DNA of 64,000 bases from Paenibacillus sp. FSL H7-0357 (GCF_000758525.1 NZ_CP009241.1:2542001-2606000), one strand, 5' to 3'; shown: positions 44,938 through 54,203, counted from the first letter of the stretch. Program-made: numbers and translations. The notes: a model not told the origin generated them from the sequence alone.

Positions 44938-47754
44938 ATGGGCATTGTGGAAGCCGCAACAGGCACATGGAACCTCAAGTGCCATTCGCCCTATCCCGTG
45001 CACAGCATCCAGAACATACATATGGAGCGGAAGGCAGGCGGACATGCACGCTTGTTCCTGACCGCTGTTCTTCCCGAAGAACAACAGGACCGGGAAATCG
45101 ATATGACCGCAAACGGAGAGAATATCTCCCTGATCGAGACTGGTGAACGAGGCCAAGAAATACGTAAGCTGTTTCAGGGGATCATCCAGGAGGTTGGCGT
45201 CCGGGATGTTCAGGGGGTATATATCCTGGAACTGGAGGCCGTTTCCTATTCGTATCTGCTGGACATCGAGCCGCGAATTCGTTCGTTTCAGCATAGTGAG
45301 ATGGAATGTGAGGACGTGATCCGCCAGGTCTTATCAGCCTACCCAAAGTCTGACCTCATCGACTACGTAAGCAGCGGCACGAAGCTGGGAGGGCTGACGG
45401 TACAATACCGCGAGACGGATTGGCAGTTCCTGCGGCGAATCGCTTCCCGGTTCGGAGCGGTGGTGATCCCGGAGGTGACGGCGGATGCGCCGAAGCTGTA
45501 TTTTGGTGTCCCGGATGGCGGATATCATGAGCTTAAGGATCAGAATTATACAGTAACAAGAGATCTGCACGCGCTGAAGATGTCCTGGTCGGTGGGAGCC
45601 GCAGACGTAAGAGAAGCAGATTTTACCTCTTACCGGGTAGAGACGCGGCGCTGGTTCGGACTCGGAGATACCGTACAATTTCAAGGACAGGAGCTGCGGG
45701 TAGCAGCGGCAGAGAGCAGGCTTATGCAGGGCATGCTCATACATACGTATACCCTCAGTCCCCACAGCGGGATCCGGGAGAATGAAATCCGCAACGATGA
45801 ACTGGCAGGAGCCTCGCTGGAAGGCAAGATATTGGCGGTCACGAAGGATACCGTAAAAGTGCATCTGGACGTGGATGCGACCCAAGCGGAACACGAAGCG
45901 AGCTGGATGCCGTACTCAGCGGTCTACGCGAGTGACGGTGGAGGGTTCTACTGCATGCCGCAAGCGGGAGATTCGGTGCAGGTGTATTTCGGAAGCGGGC
46001 GTGAACAAGATGCGTTCGCGATGGGATCGGTGAGACGGGGCAGCAGTCCGTCACCGAAGACCGCGGATCCGGCGACCAAGAGCTGGGGAACGAACTTCGG
46101 GAAAGAGATGCGGATGACTGATGCGGAGATGTCGCTGATCGCGACCGAAGGTAGCCTGTTCATCACGCTGGACGACGGAGGCATCTCGATCACGAGTAAC
46201 AGCGGCATCCAGATAAAGACTGTGCAGGATTTGGTACTGGACAGCGAGAAGAGTATAGAGATCGAAGCGAAGGAAATTCTGTTCCTGCAAAGCGGGGACA
46301 GCAGTCTGGTGCTGGACGGAATGTCGGACCTGCGGGGAAGCAGCCTGACGATGAATGGCATCATAAAGCTGCCCGTGCAGGTCGAAGACCTGGAGCCGCA
46401 ATACGAAGCCCCGTTCGTGAGCGAAGTGGCAGTGCCGGAAGAGCCCGCTCCTGAAGAGCAACCGAAGAAGAAGAAAAAAGGCTTCTGGAGTAAGGTGCTG
46501 GATGTAAGCCAGACGGTGCTGGATGTGGCGGGCCTGATCCCGGGTGTTGGGGAAATCGCGGATTTGGCGAATGCGGGGATCTATGCGCTGCGCGGGGATT
46601 ATACGAGTGCCCTCCTTTCGGTAGGTGCTTCAGTTCCCTTTGCAGGCTGGGGAGCGACCGGAGCGAAGCTACTCATGAAGAGCGAGAAATTCATGAAGGT
46701 TGCGAACGTGGTGGGGAAGGCGACCAAAGCCGTAAACAAAGTGGCGGACAAAGGAGCCGATGTCGCAAGGGCGATCGGAAAAATAGCGGATAATGCGGGG
46801 GAGGCGCTGAATGCCGGTCTAGGGAAAGTGCTGACTAAAGCGAAGAAGCTGGCAAGCAATGTAAGTACGTTCGATCTGGCCGGGAAGCTGAAGAGCGGCA
46901 TGAATACCATCCTGACGAATTCGGCCAAGCTGAAAAAAGCGTTGCACAAGAACGTGTCCGCGCTGGATGAAATGTGGACGGGATGGAAGCAGCAGGTCAA
47001 ACATGAAGTTAAGAAAACCGCAGATCAAGTAATGGATCAGGTATCCGATACGATGACCCGGCTGAAAAACCGTCTGTCCGGTCCACAAAAAGCACTGGAT
47101 GGTCCCTCTAATGTTTCATTCAGCAAACCGGATAATCCTCTACCACAAAATAGCCAGCAGAAGAAGTTCTGGAGTGAGATGGAGGCAGGCAAAGATGATT
47201 TAGCGAAGAAAATGCCTGGGGGGACGGGTGATAGTAGAAGAATACCGGGTACGCCAGGGTATACTACAAAAGGAGACCCGACCGAATTAGGCCAGAACAT
47301 GTTGGAATCTATGGGTTTACCACGTTCAACTTCGTGGTCTGGATATCAGGCACAGCATATTATACCTTCTCAAGTAAACAACCATCCGGTTATTAAGAAA
47401 GTCGGAATGGATATGAACCATGCTTCTAATGGAATATTCCTTCCAGAACCAAGTGAGTTTATTAGTGGCTTATCTAGACATAAGGGTTATCATAAGGTAT
47501 ATAATGATGTCGTAAGAAATCAGCTAGATAAGATGGACGTAAATCAAAGTGTTGAGATTCTTGAGAAACAAGTATTTAATTTACAGCAAAAACTAAAGAA
47601 AGCTGTAGAAAAAGGGTTGCCGCTTTATAAATCTAAAGTAAAGGCAATGGGGCTAAGCAAATTTTATAGATCTGGTGAAAATAAAAGGTTGCCAATTTGG
47701 AATAGAGGCGGCGGAGCAACCGAAGAACTATGGGAAAGGTGGTTAAATAGATGA
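44938..47754 (+). CDS. VgrG spike with C-terminal AHH-type nuclease toxin
   Basis: A 938-residue specialised effector. The VgrG part spans about 1-485 (VRDVQGVYILELEA, YRETDWQFLRRIASRF, MPQAGDSVQVYF, then a beta-helix). A Lys/Pro linker follows (EEQPKKKKKGFWSK). A pre-toxin TG-type hydrophobic region (LIPGVGEIADLANAG) lies at about 528-580, then a helical stretch. The C-terminal domain (about 740-938) has an HNH/AHH motif: QHIIPSQ with H807, MNHASNGIFLPEPS, and HKGYHKVYND with H848. It should cut DNA or RNA in a target cell. ATG 44,938 is set by AGGAGAGGAG; the frame is open to 44,845. Confidence 0.88.
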   Translation: MGIVEAATGTWNLKCHSPYPVHSIQNIHMERKAGGHARLFLTAVLPEEQQDREIDMTANGENISLIETGERGQEIRKLFQGIIQEVGVRDVQGVYILELEAVSYSYLLDIEPRIRSFQHSEMECEDVIRQVLSAYPKSDLIDYVSSGTKLGGLTVQYRETDWQFLRRIASRFGAVVIPEVTADAPKLYFGVPDGGYHELKDQNYTVTRDLHALKMSWSVGAADVREADFTSYRVETRRWFGLGDTVQFQGQELRVAAAESRLMQGMLIHTYTLSPHSGIRENEIRNDELAGASLEGKILAVTKDTVKVHLDVDATQAEHEASWMPYSAVYASDGGGFYCMPQAGDSVQVYFGSGREQDAFAMGSVRRGSSPSPKTADPATKSWGTNFGKEMRMTDAEMSLIATEGSLFITLDDGGISITSNSGIQIKTVQDLVLDSEKSIEIEAKEILFLQSGDSSLVLDGMSDLRGSSLTMNGIIKLPVQVEDLEPQYEAPFVSEVAVPEEPAPEEQPKKKKKGFWSKVLDVSQTVLDVAGLIPGVGEIADLANAGIYALRGDYTSALLSVGASVPFAGWGATGAKLLMKSEKFMKVANVVGKATKAVNKVADKGADVARAIGKIADNAGEALNAGLGKVLTKAKKLASNVSTFDLAGKLKSGMNTILTNSAKLKKALHKNVSALDEMWTGWKQQVKHEVKKTADQVMDQVSDTMTRLKNRLSGPQKALDGPSNVSFSKPDNPLPQNSQQKKFWSEMEAGKDDLAKKMPGGTGDSRRIPGTPGYTTKGDPTELGQNMLESMGLPRSTSWSGYQAQHIIPSQVNNHPVIKKVGMDMNHASNGIFLPEPSEFISGLSRHKGYHKVYNDVVRNQLDKMDVNQSVEILEKQVFNLQQKLKKAVEKGLPLYKSKVKAMGLSKFYRSGENKRLPIWNRGGGATEELWERWLNR

Positions 47755-48257
47755 AGTATGGGGAGTATTCATCATTAGTTGAGGAAGTTATTAACTATAT
47801 TCAAACACATCGATTATTCCAAACAAGTAAAGAATTCGATAGTAATATTACAATTATTGATGACTTCGAAAAAGCACAAGAAACAGCTTGGACCCAGGAC
47901 TTGGATATTGTAGATACACTGTGGGAGTATGTTAAATCCTCAGAGGACAGTGAAATTATAGGTGAAGTATATGAAAAAAACTTGCGACCACTTGACCGTG
48001 AATTGAAGGGTTTATTTGATTCAAGTGAAAACTACTCTGAAAATTTCTTTCCTAGTGGTTATTTAGATATTTTCGAGGAGGTACAAGGCGACCTCTATAT
48101 GTGCGCAATTAATCGTCTTGTAAACGGAAAAAACGATAATTTTTATGAAAAAATGTTCCGCATATATCAATCAGGTGGATGGCCATGTGGGTGGGAAGGT
48201 AAGTATCCCGATGGCAAAATTATTGCCTTTGTTCCATTGAGTGATTCTGAGGGATAA
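47751..48257 (+). CDS. Cognate immunity protein (PCGW family, copy 1)
   Basis: A 168-residue acidic, soluble protein that overlaps the nuclease-VgrG stop by ATGA, the standard place for its immunity gene. The C-terminus contains GGWPCGWEGKYPDGKIIAF, shared with proteins at 60,631 and 62,334. The N-terminus (SSLVEEVINYI) and CAINRLVNGKNDNFYEKMFRIY are shared with the 60,631 copy. Its AT-rich composition continues from the toxin tail. No domain name can be given with confidence. Confidence 0.8.
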   Translation: MKYGEYSSLVEEVINYIQTHRLFQTSKEFDSNITIIDDFEKAQETAWTQDLDIVDTLWEYVKSSEDSEIIGEVYEKNLRPLDRELKGLFDSSENYSENFFPSGYLDIFEEVQGDLYMCAINRLVNGKNDNFYEKMFRIYQSGGWPCGWEGKYPDGKIIAFVPLSDSEG

Positions 48258-48264
48258 TCATGGG

Positions 48265-48458
48265 GGCTACCCAGTGCAGATAAAAGCCATCATTAAACCA
48301 ATATCACGTATAATTCATGTAATAACCGTATAAAGGTTTCTCTCTCTAATTCGATTATACGCAGATAAACGCTTGATCTTATAACCTAAATAACGCTATT
48401 CCGCTACATTGAACAGGTTGATTATGGTCAGATACCTCCATGATAAACCTGTTTTTTT
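48265..48458 (+). repeat. Module-boundary repeat with terminator, copy 1
   Basis: It starts GGCTACCCAGTG and ends in a terminator: ACAGGTT (48,413-48,419) with AACCTGT (48,446-48,452), and internal ATGG with CCAT, then T7. It shares ATTCATGTAATA and TATGGT-AGATACC-CCATGAT with copy 2 and the latter block with copy 3. It ends transcription after the first immunity gene and directly precedes a toxin tail. Confidence 0.75.
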
Positions 48459-48473
48459 GTTATCTTCGTTTTC

Positions 48474-48716
48474 TTGCGGATTATTCAAAACAAACATATA
48501 TATAGTGGTTCTGATAAAAATGGTAGGATAAATGATACAGAGCAGAAAAGTATTGAACATCTAAGAGAAAAGTATAAAGATACTCCAAATGTTAGAGGTG
48601 ATATTGAAAATATCTCTTACAAAACAATTTGTCGAAGTTGTAATGATATTATTGATCAATTTCAAAAAGATTTTCCGAATATTAGAATTACGCGAGTGCA
48701 AACACTAGATGAATAA
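48474..48716 (+). pseudogene. Orphan toxin tail, nucleic-acid deaminase type
   Basis: An 80-codon frame beginning directly after the repeat. Residues EHLREKYKDTPNVRG and TICRSCNDIIDQF with FPNIRITRV match the C-terminal half of polymorphic-toxin deaminases, where Cys-x2-Cys binds the catalytic zinc. The first catalytic residues (His/Cys-Glu) lie upstream in such proteins and are missing, as is the whole delivery part. It is followed by a SUKH gene, a common deaminase immunity partner. Confidence 0.65.
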
Positions 48717-48737
48717 AATATAATGGAGGAATTTAAT

Positions 48738-49181
48738 ATGGTTTATTTCAAAGAGAGTCGTATAAATAAATTCTTGACGTCCTTAGAGAAAGGTTCTTAT
48801 CCTATGAAACCTTGTACTAAGGAGGATTTATCCAAATTAATAAATTTGTCACCAACTAAGACACTGCCTCAAACTTATTTGGATTTTATGAATAAAGCTG
48901 GAAATGGTATTGAATTTATAGCTGGTTCAGATTTTACCATGAAGTATATTTCTGATTTAAAAGAAGGGGCAATTGAACTTTTAGAGGGAAATAAATTTAA
49001 AAAAAAGCTCACTGATATTCAGTTTGTATTTATGATGCATCAAGGATACATGTTTTGGTTTTTTAATTTAGATGATAAAGACGATCCGGCAGTATATTGT
49101 TATGATGAAAGTTTAGAGTTAGATGAATTTAATAAAATCAGCGATACTCTTTCAGATTTTTTTATATCTCTATACGACTGA
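48738..49181 (+). CDS. SUKH-1 (SMI1/KNR4) immunity protein, copy 1
   Basis: A 147-residue soluble protein with the SMI1/KNR4 pattern (SPTKTLPQTYLDFMNKAGNG, then FVFMMHQGYMFWFFNLDDKDDPAVYCYDE). ATGGAGGAA at 48,723-48,731 is the ribosome binding site, so ATG 48,738 is used. It is immediately downstream of the deaminase tail, so probably its immunity partner. Confidence 0.85.
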   Translation: MVYFKESRINKFLTSLEKGSYPMKPCTKEDLSKLINLSPTKTLPQTYLDFMNKAGNGIEFIAGSDFTMKYISDLKEGAIELLEGNKFKKKLTDIQFVFMMHQGYMFWFFNLDDKDDPAVYCYDESLELDEFNKISDTLSDFFISLYD

Positions 49182-49432
49182 TGGTTAAATTTAATAATAG
49201 TCATAAGTTGAATGGGTTTACCGAGATTAAGTGATGCTATAGGATTGGGTAGAACTCGTTTACACGCTCCCATATTGCCCGTTTTGATAAATAGCTCTCA
49301 GTGCGAATGAGTCGGCGGCTGATTCCAATTAGACATAACTCATGTAATACCCGTATAAAGATTTCACTATTTCGGTTGTACGCACATCAAATGCTTTAAT
49401 CTATAATCTATGTATGTAATAGCAATATATAA
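49182..49432. other. Gene-free upstream part of repeat copy 2
   Basis: AT-rich with no coding frame. The part from about 49,325 (AACTCATGTAATACCCGTATAAAGATTTC) is a degenerate copy of the corresponding part of repeat copy 1. Confidence 0.5.
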
Positions 49433-49477
49433 TCAGGCCAATTATGGTTAGATACCACCATGATTTACCTGTTTTTT
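49433..49477 (+). repeat. Module-boundary repeat, terminator part, copy 2
   Basis: TCAGGCCAATTATGG with CCATGATTTACCTG then T6. The outer stem is degenerate (CAGG with CCTG), but the TATGGT-AGATACC-CCATGATT core is the same as in copies 1 and 3. A toxin tail-like frame follows. Confidence 0.65.
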
Positions 49478-49573
49478 GTTATCTGTGCTTTCTTGCGTTT
49501 TTTTCAGAATCTTTCGCAACTGTAGAACACTCTGCCACGATAGGGAGGATAAAAAGGTAATGCATCTTCTAAG

Positions 49574-49705
49574 ATGGCCACGACCATTACTAGTAGGGGT
49601 GCTAAATCAAATAATTTGGATTTTAGTCCGCAACAGAACGGACATTATAGCAATTATTACGACAAAGAATCCTATATGGTGATGACCGGTTTACTTAAAA
49701 AGTAG
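49574..49705 (+). pseudogene. Possible orphan toxin tail
   Basis: A 43-codon frame (SRGAKSNNLDFSPQQNGHYSN) just after repeat copy 2, with the same repeat-then-tail order as at 48,474. Fold and target unknown. It lacks the delivery part. Low-confidence remnant. Confidence 0.3.
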
Positions 49706-50018
49706 GTCATGTGGTAAGAATAGCCACCGACTCCCTCATTTCTATGATACAAGCAGCAAATCCGTCAAAAGTTTCTCCCGTAGGGGAACGCATGACTAAC
49801 GTTCAGCTTTCAATAGACAAAGTTGCTATTGAATATCATGGAGTGACAGTGAACTTCTTCAATCAACTCGTCCTGTCCTTTCGGGACTGGTTCAATGTAA
49901 AGCCCTTTATTCGTCATAAAGGGTATGTTTAACTTATTTATCACGTTCCTGTATCAAACCTATGGGAGCATTATAAAGCCTCCAGTAAATCAATTTATAA
50001 AGAGACGGTGATTGATTA
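49706..50018. other. Intergenic stretch with one weak frame
   Basis: A 73-codon frame from GTG 49,711 to 49,932 has no ribosome binding site and no recognised motif. A hairpin CCCTTTAT (49,903-49,910) with ATAAAGGG (49,916-49,923) lies at its end. No gene is called. Confidence 0.4.
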
Positions 50019-50452
50019 ATGCAAGAAGGAAAAGTGAATTATGGTTCAGAAGTGTGCATGAAATTTTCTAATGAAGAACTTTGGGAATACCTTATAACTA
50101 AATTTGAAAAAAATCCAGATGTAACTATTAAAATATTGTCTGATGATGATAGAGAGGTTGAAATAACCTCAAGGACACCAATTCAATTTATATGTTTTGA
50201 TGGAGAGAAACAAGATTATATGAGGGGAATTTACGCAATTTCACACATGTTGAGATATTATCTTTATTTGCTGAAGTTGTTTCGTGCTTTATTGGTGCAA
50301 TAGAAGTCGAAATCATTGAGAAAGAGGTTCCTTACGATAAAGAAAATAAGCAATACAAGTATTATAAACCGCATATTTATGAAATTAATGTAAAAAACAA
50401 AAAATCCGACAAAACGATCAAATCATTTGAAAATATAATCATAAATTATTAA
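50019..50452 (+). pseudogene. Frameshifted immunity-like protein
   Basis: ATG 50,019 starts an acidic protein (FSNEELWEYLITKFEKNPDVTIKI, PIQFICFDGEKQDYMRG). The frame ends early at 50,303. The next frame continues it from about 50,255 with LSLFAEVVSCFIGAIEVEIIEKE, to a stop at 50,450-50,452. Together about 144 residues. A single-base change near 50,250 seems to have broken it. It looks like an immunity protein with no toxin. Confidence 0.6.
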
Positions 50453-50476
50453 CTATTTCATCAATTAGAAAACGAT

Positions 50477-50667
50477 AATGATTTTGTGTAAACCAAATAA
50501 CAGCCCCAAAAGCAAGTTGTACGATAAAATCAACAATACAACAATGCGCACCATACCGTGTGTTACACCCGATCCAAAATCGAGACAAATCAAATAAGTT
50601 ACCTTCGGACATTGATAAATCAAGCAAGAAAACACCACCAACTAAACCGAGAAGGAGAAAAAAATGA
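50477..50667 (+). pseudogene. Possible orphan toxin tail before frameshifted immunity gene
   Basis: A frame open for about 62 codons with a basic C-terminus (SSKKTPPTKPRRRKK) and stop overlapping the ATG of the next gene by ATGA. This overlap is the same arrangement as at the VgrG toxin and its immunity gene. No motif recognised. Part of a longer frame on the minus strand (50,439-50,690), which I take to be a shadow. Confidence 0.3.
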
Positions 50668-51318
50668 AACCTGTGATATTGAATAGTCAATTAAATAAAA
50701 ATAATTTATGGAGCGGTTGTATACTTGCATCGGTCTCACTATCCTGGATTATCATACGAACATTCATGGGATGATAATAACTATAATGTTGTCGATGGTT
50801 CGGGAGGAAGAGGAACTATTACTTTCAAAGTTAATTACTTTGTTGGGGCACTTCGAAATGAAAACTATACTCGAACCGATATCCTTACAGCTTTAGATTT
50901 TTTTATGGGTGCACCAAAGGATATCCTTGAGTTGGCTAAGAATGAAACTTTAGAATATCTTCTTGAAGAAGATGAAGATGGTACGTCTTCACCATCTATC
51001 ACTACTGCATTTTGGGGTGATAATGATACCATTACTTCAGTTGATAATATCGTAAGAATAGTGCAATGTGGTGGATATTTATTAGAGAGGCAGTTTATGG
51101 AGAAAGACGCTGCAATTGAATCTTGGCGAGATTATTATGAGATGACTTCTGAACAAGTAGAGTTGTTAAAGTCCATATATGCAAGGAAAGTAAATAATCC
51201 TCAGGAGAACATCACTTTGACAAAAAATGAGATCAAAATAATTGGAGCAGAAAATACTGAAGGATTGAGTGAAAGTATAACTTCATTTGAGGAGATCGGG
51301 ATATATTGGGAGAGGTGA
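50664..51318 (+). pseudogene. Immunity-like protein with 5' frameshift
   Basis: GAAGGAG (50,651-50,657) and ATG 50,664 give MKPVILNSQLNKNN, then a one-base loss near 50,703 shifts the frame. The main body (YGAVVYLHRSHYPGLSYEHSW, ALDFFMGAPKDILELAKNETLE, IESWRDYYEMTSEQVELLKSI) runs to 51,318. About 215 residues in total. An acidic, soluble, immunity-like protein of unknown family. Confidence 0.6.
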
Positions 51319-51635
51319 ACTGTTACTACAGCTACCCAGTGACGAATGTATCCTTTGTTCAACCATAAACACACTAAACCCATGTTATACCTCTACAATA
51401 ATTCCTTGATTTTCTTTGTATGTACATATCATCCTTGAAGAAGAATGCAGTGCAAACGATACGTAATCCGAACCGTAATTAAGGGCAAAGCGTAAATGTA
51501 CTTGTGAGCGTTCTCAATATATGCAAAATGCTGACATATAGCAAAGTGAAACTTCAGAACAAACACCACGTAATAACAAAATGATATATGAAAATAATAC
51601 CAATTAGATTTTATTTTATCCGAGGAGGGGAAGCT
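51319..51635. other. Intergenic stretch with partial boundary repeat
   Basis: AGCTACCCAGTG at 51,331-51,342 matches the start of repeat copy 1 (GGCTACCCAGTG), but the terminator part is absent here. No gene is seen; the leader of the metallopeptidase gene is at the end. Confidence 0.45.
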
Positions 51636-53990
51636 TTGAAGAAATTATTAGCATTTTTGTTGTCTTCATCCTTGATACTTACTTCACTAGCGCCACATGC
51701 ACTGGCTAAGGATGAGAAAGCAGCAATGACACGAGAAGAGGTTGTTACTTATTTATTAAATGTTGCAGATGATTACAACCCTGGCTTGAAGAAAGAAGAC
51801 ATTTTGAAGGGGGATGCTCAAGGCAAAACCAAAGACGGTGAGTATGTCTCTCGTACCGAAGCATTAATTATGCTAAGTAGAGCATTCTCAGACCTACCGA
51901 AGCCGCAAGGAAACGATTTGCGTAGCTTAAATACAGCGTCTTCCTTTAGTGACATCCCGGTGTGGGCACAAGCTGAGATGACTAAAATTGCTGCGACAGG
52001 TATCGTTAACGGTTATACGGATGGCAAACTTGGAGCTAAGGATCAAGTTACACTTGAACAATTAACTGCACTAGTTAAAAGAATGGTAGCGTTAAAGGGG
52101 ACAAACCCTCGTGATGATTATTATGAGTTTGTAAATAAAAAGTGGCTGAATGCATCTACCATTGATGCTGGAGAAATGACCAACGGTGCATTTAACGAAT
52201 TGGATAAACAAAATCAAGAACGAATTAAAGATATGCTGCAAGAAGTTGTGAAGGACACACATGCTAAAGGATCAGTAGAACAGAAAATTGCAGACTTTTA
52301 TACGAATGCACAAGATTTGAAGCATCGTAATGCTTTGGGAATTAAGCCAATTGCACCTTATATTGCATCCTTGAATCAAGCTTCTACAATCCAGGAGGTA
52401 ATGAATGTAGGCTTGAAGATGGAGAAAGAGCTCGGCTTTGGATCTATTTTATCATTTGGTATCATGGCAGATGCTAAAAAAAGTGACATTAATGCATTAT
52501 ATTATGCAGGTGTAGGCTTGATTTTAGACAAGACGAGTTATGTTTCTAACAATGCTCAAGCAAAACAAGTGTATGTCTCGTATTTGAGCAAGTTATACCA
52601 ACTTGTTGGTGACAGCAAGGAAGTTGCCGAGAAAAAGGCAAACTCATTGTATGAGTTTGAGAAGCAAATAGCAGCAGCAACGATGGACATTCAAGACCAG
52701 AATGATGTAAATAAATATTATAATCCATATACGATCCAAGACTTTGATGCGTTGTTCCCTTCACTGGATATGGCTAATTATTTGAAGCAGCTACAGCTTG
52801 GTTCCGTGGATAAAATAATTGTAATGGACAAGGGGCAAGCCAATAAGCTTTCACAATTAATGACTGATGAGCATGTGCAAGATTTTAAAAACTATATGCA
52901 AGCGATTTGGCTTATTAATACCAGTAGCGTATTAAGTGAAGAGTTGCAACAAGCATCGTTGGATTTCCAAGCTAATCTATTTGGTATTCAAGGTCAAAAA
53001 ACACAAGATGAAATTGCAATTCAATTAACACAAAGTGTAATGAGTGATTACTTAGGTCAAATGTTTGCAAAACGCCATTTTACAGCTGAAGCGAAGCAAG
53101 ACGTGGAAAAAATGGTGAAGGAATTTATTGCGGTGTACAAGGAGCGTATTAAGGCGCTCGATTGGATGTCTGAAACCACTAAAGCTAAAGCTATGCTGAA
53201 GCTAGATAAAATGACCTACAAGATCGGTTATCCTGATAAATGGGATGACAGATTTAAAGACGTATCCATCGTATCCATTAAAGAGGGTGGAACATTATTT
53301 GATAACTTTGTAGCTATTCGCAAAGCATCATGGAAAACAGAAGTAGCAACATTGGGCCAACCTGTGGATAAAAGTAAATGGCAAATGAGTGTTTACAATG
53401 TTAACGCCTATTACAACGCACTCAATAATGAAATTGTATTCCCAGCAGGTATTCTTCAAGCACCATTTTATGATATTAATGCGAAGCATGAAACAAATTT
53501 AGGTGCAATTGGTATGGTGATTGCCCATGAAATCAGCCATGCATTTGATAATCTCGGCTCTTCCTATGATGAAAATGGAAATGCTGTAAACTGGTGGACA
53601 CCTGAGGACTATAAGAAGTTCCAAGAAAAAACGGAGCAAGTGATTGCTTATTATAACGGACTGGAAGTCATTCCTGGTGTATATAATAACGGTAGCTTGA
53701 CTGTGAGCGAAAATATTGCTGATCTTGGTGGTATGGCCGCCTCCTTGCAAGTATTGTCTCAAACGAAAAATGCTGATTACAAAGCTTACTTTGAAGGCTA
53801 TGCAACGATTTGGCGTACAACAATGAGTAAGGAAGTGGTTGCCTATCTTTCTAGCAATGACACACATTCCGCTAACAAAATTCGTGTGAATCGCACAGTT
53901 GCCAGCTTTAAAGAATTTTATGATACCTATGGAATTACAGAAAAAGATACGATGTATGTAGCGCCAGAGCAGCGTGTGAGTATCTGGTAG
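51636..53990 (+). CDS. Secreted M13-family metallopeptidase with SLH-like domains
   Basis: About 784 residues. A signal peptide (KKLLAFLLSSSLILTSLAPHALA) is followed by a region with SLH features (SDIPVWAQAEMTKIAATGIVNGY), then the M13 fold starting DDYYEFVNKKWL. The zinc site is HEISH in VIAHEISHAFDN, and the third ligand Glu is in ENIADLGG. Active-site NAYYN is present. It starts with TTG, preceded by GAGGAGGGG; an upstream ATG at 51,588 has no ribosome binding site. SLH repeats usually bind the protein to the cell wall, so it should act at the surface. It is out of place among immunity genes. Confidence 0.88.
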   Translation: MKKLLAFLLSSSLILTSLAPHALAKDEKAAMTREEVVTYLLNVADDYNPGLKKEDILKGDAQGKTKDGEYVSRTEALIMLSRAFSDLPKPQGNDLRSLNTASSFSDIPVWAQAEMTKIAATGIVNGYTDGKLGAKDQVTLEQLTALVKRMVALKGTNPRDDYYEFVNKKWLNASTIDAGEMTNGAFNELDKQNQERIKDMLQEVVKDTHAKGSVEQKIADFYTNAQDLKHRNALGIKPIAPYIASLNQASTIQEVMNVGLKMEKELGFGSILSFGIMADAKKSDINALYYAGVGLILDKTSYVSNNAQAKQVYVSYLSKLYQLVGDSKEVAEKKANSLYEFEKQIAAATMDIQDQNDVNKYYNPYTIQDFDALFPSLDMANYLKQLQLGSVDKIIVMDKGQANKLSQLMTDEHVQDFKNYMQAIWLINTSSVLSEELQQASLDFQANLFGIQGQKTQDEIAIQLTQSVMSDYLGQMFAKRHFTAEAKQDVEKMVKEFIAVYKERIKALDWMSETTKAKAMLKLDKMTYKIGYPDKWDDRFKDVSIVSIKEGGTLFDNFVAIRKASWKTEVATLGQPVDKSKWQMSVYNVNAYYNALNNEIVFPAGILQAPFYDINAKHETNLGAIGMVIAHEISHAFDNLGSSYDENGNAVNWWTPEDYKKFQEKTEQVIAYYNGLEVIPGVYNNGSLTVSENIADLGGMAASLQVLSQTKNADYKAYFEGYATIWRTTMSKEVVAYLSSNDTHSANKIRVNRTVASFKEFYDTYGITEKDTMYVAPEQRVSIW

Positions 53991-54128
53991 AGTATTATAA
54001 GTTCTAATTTATTTTTGCCTAAAATATAAAGGATTGTTTCCACGACATTTCGGGTGTTAGCCTGACTGCTTGGAAAAGGGGCTACTAAGAATGTTATATT
54101 GACCTATTTACAGCCGCAATAACACTCC

Positions 54129-54172
54129 AAAGCTCTTTCCCACTTGAACCATGAGTAGGAATGAGCTTTTTT
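54129..54172 (+). terminator. Terminator after the metallopeptidase gene
   Basis: AAAGCTC (54,129-54,135) pairs with GAGCTTT (54,163-54,169). Internal TTCC with GGAA and ACT with AGT extend the stem, and T residues follow. The loop ACTTGAACCATGAGT resembles the terminator at 59,035. Confidence 0.75.
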
Positions 54173-54203
54173 ACATACCCAAAATCAAAGAAGGATGAAA
54201 CAA

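Noticed and set aside
24229..47754. Interpretation as an ordinary prophage tail
   Set aside because: No capsid, portal, terminase, lysis or integrase genes are present, and the kinase, FHA and PP2C genes do not fit a phage.
49476..49682. 68-codon frame after repeat copy 2
   Set aside because: Another frame (49,574-49,705) gives a more protein-like sequence; this one has no start site.
50439..50690. 83-codon minus-strand frame
   Set aside because: Overlaps the putative toxin tail and the start of an immunity gene; no site for minus-strand translation.
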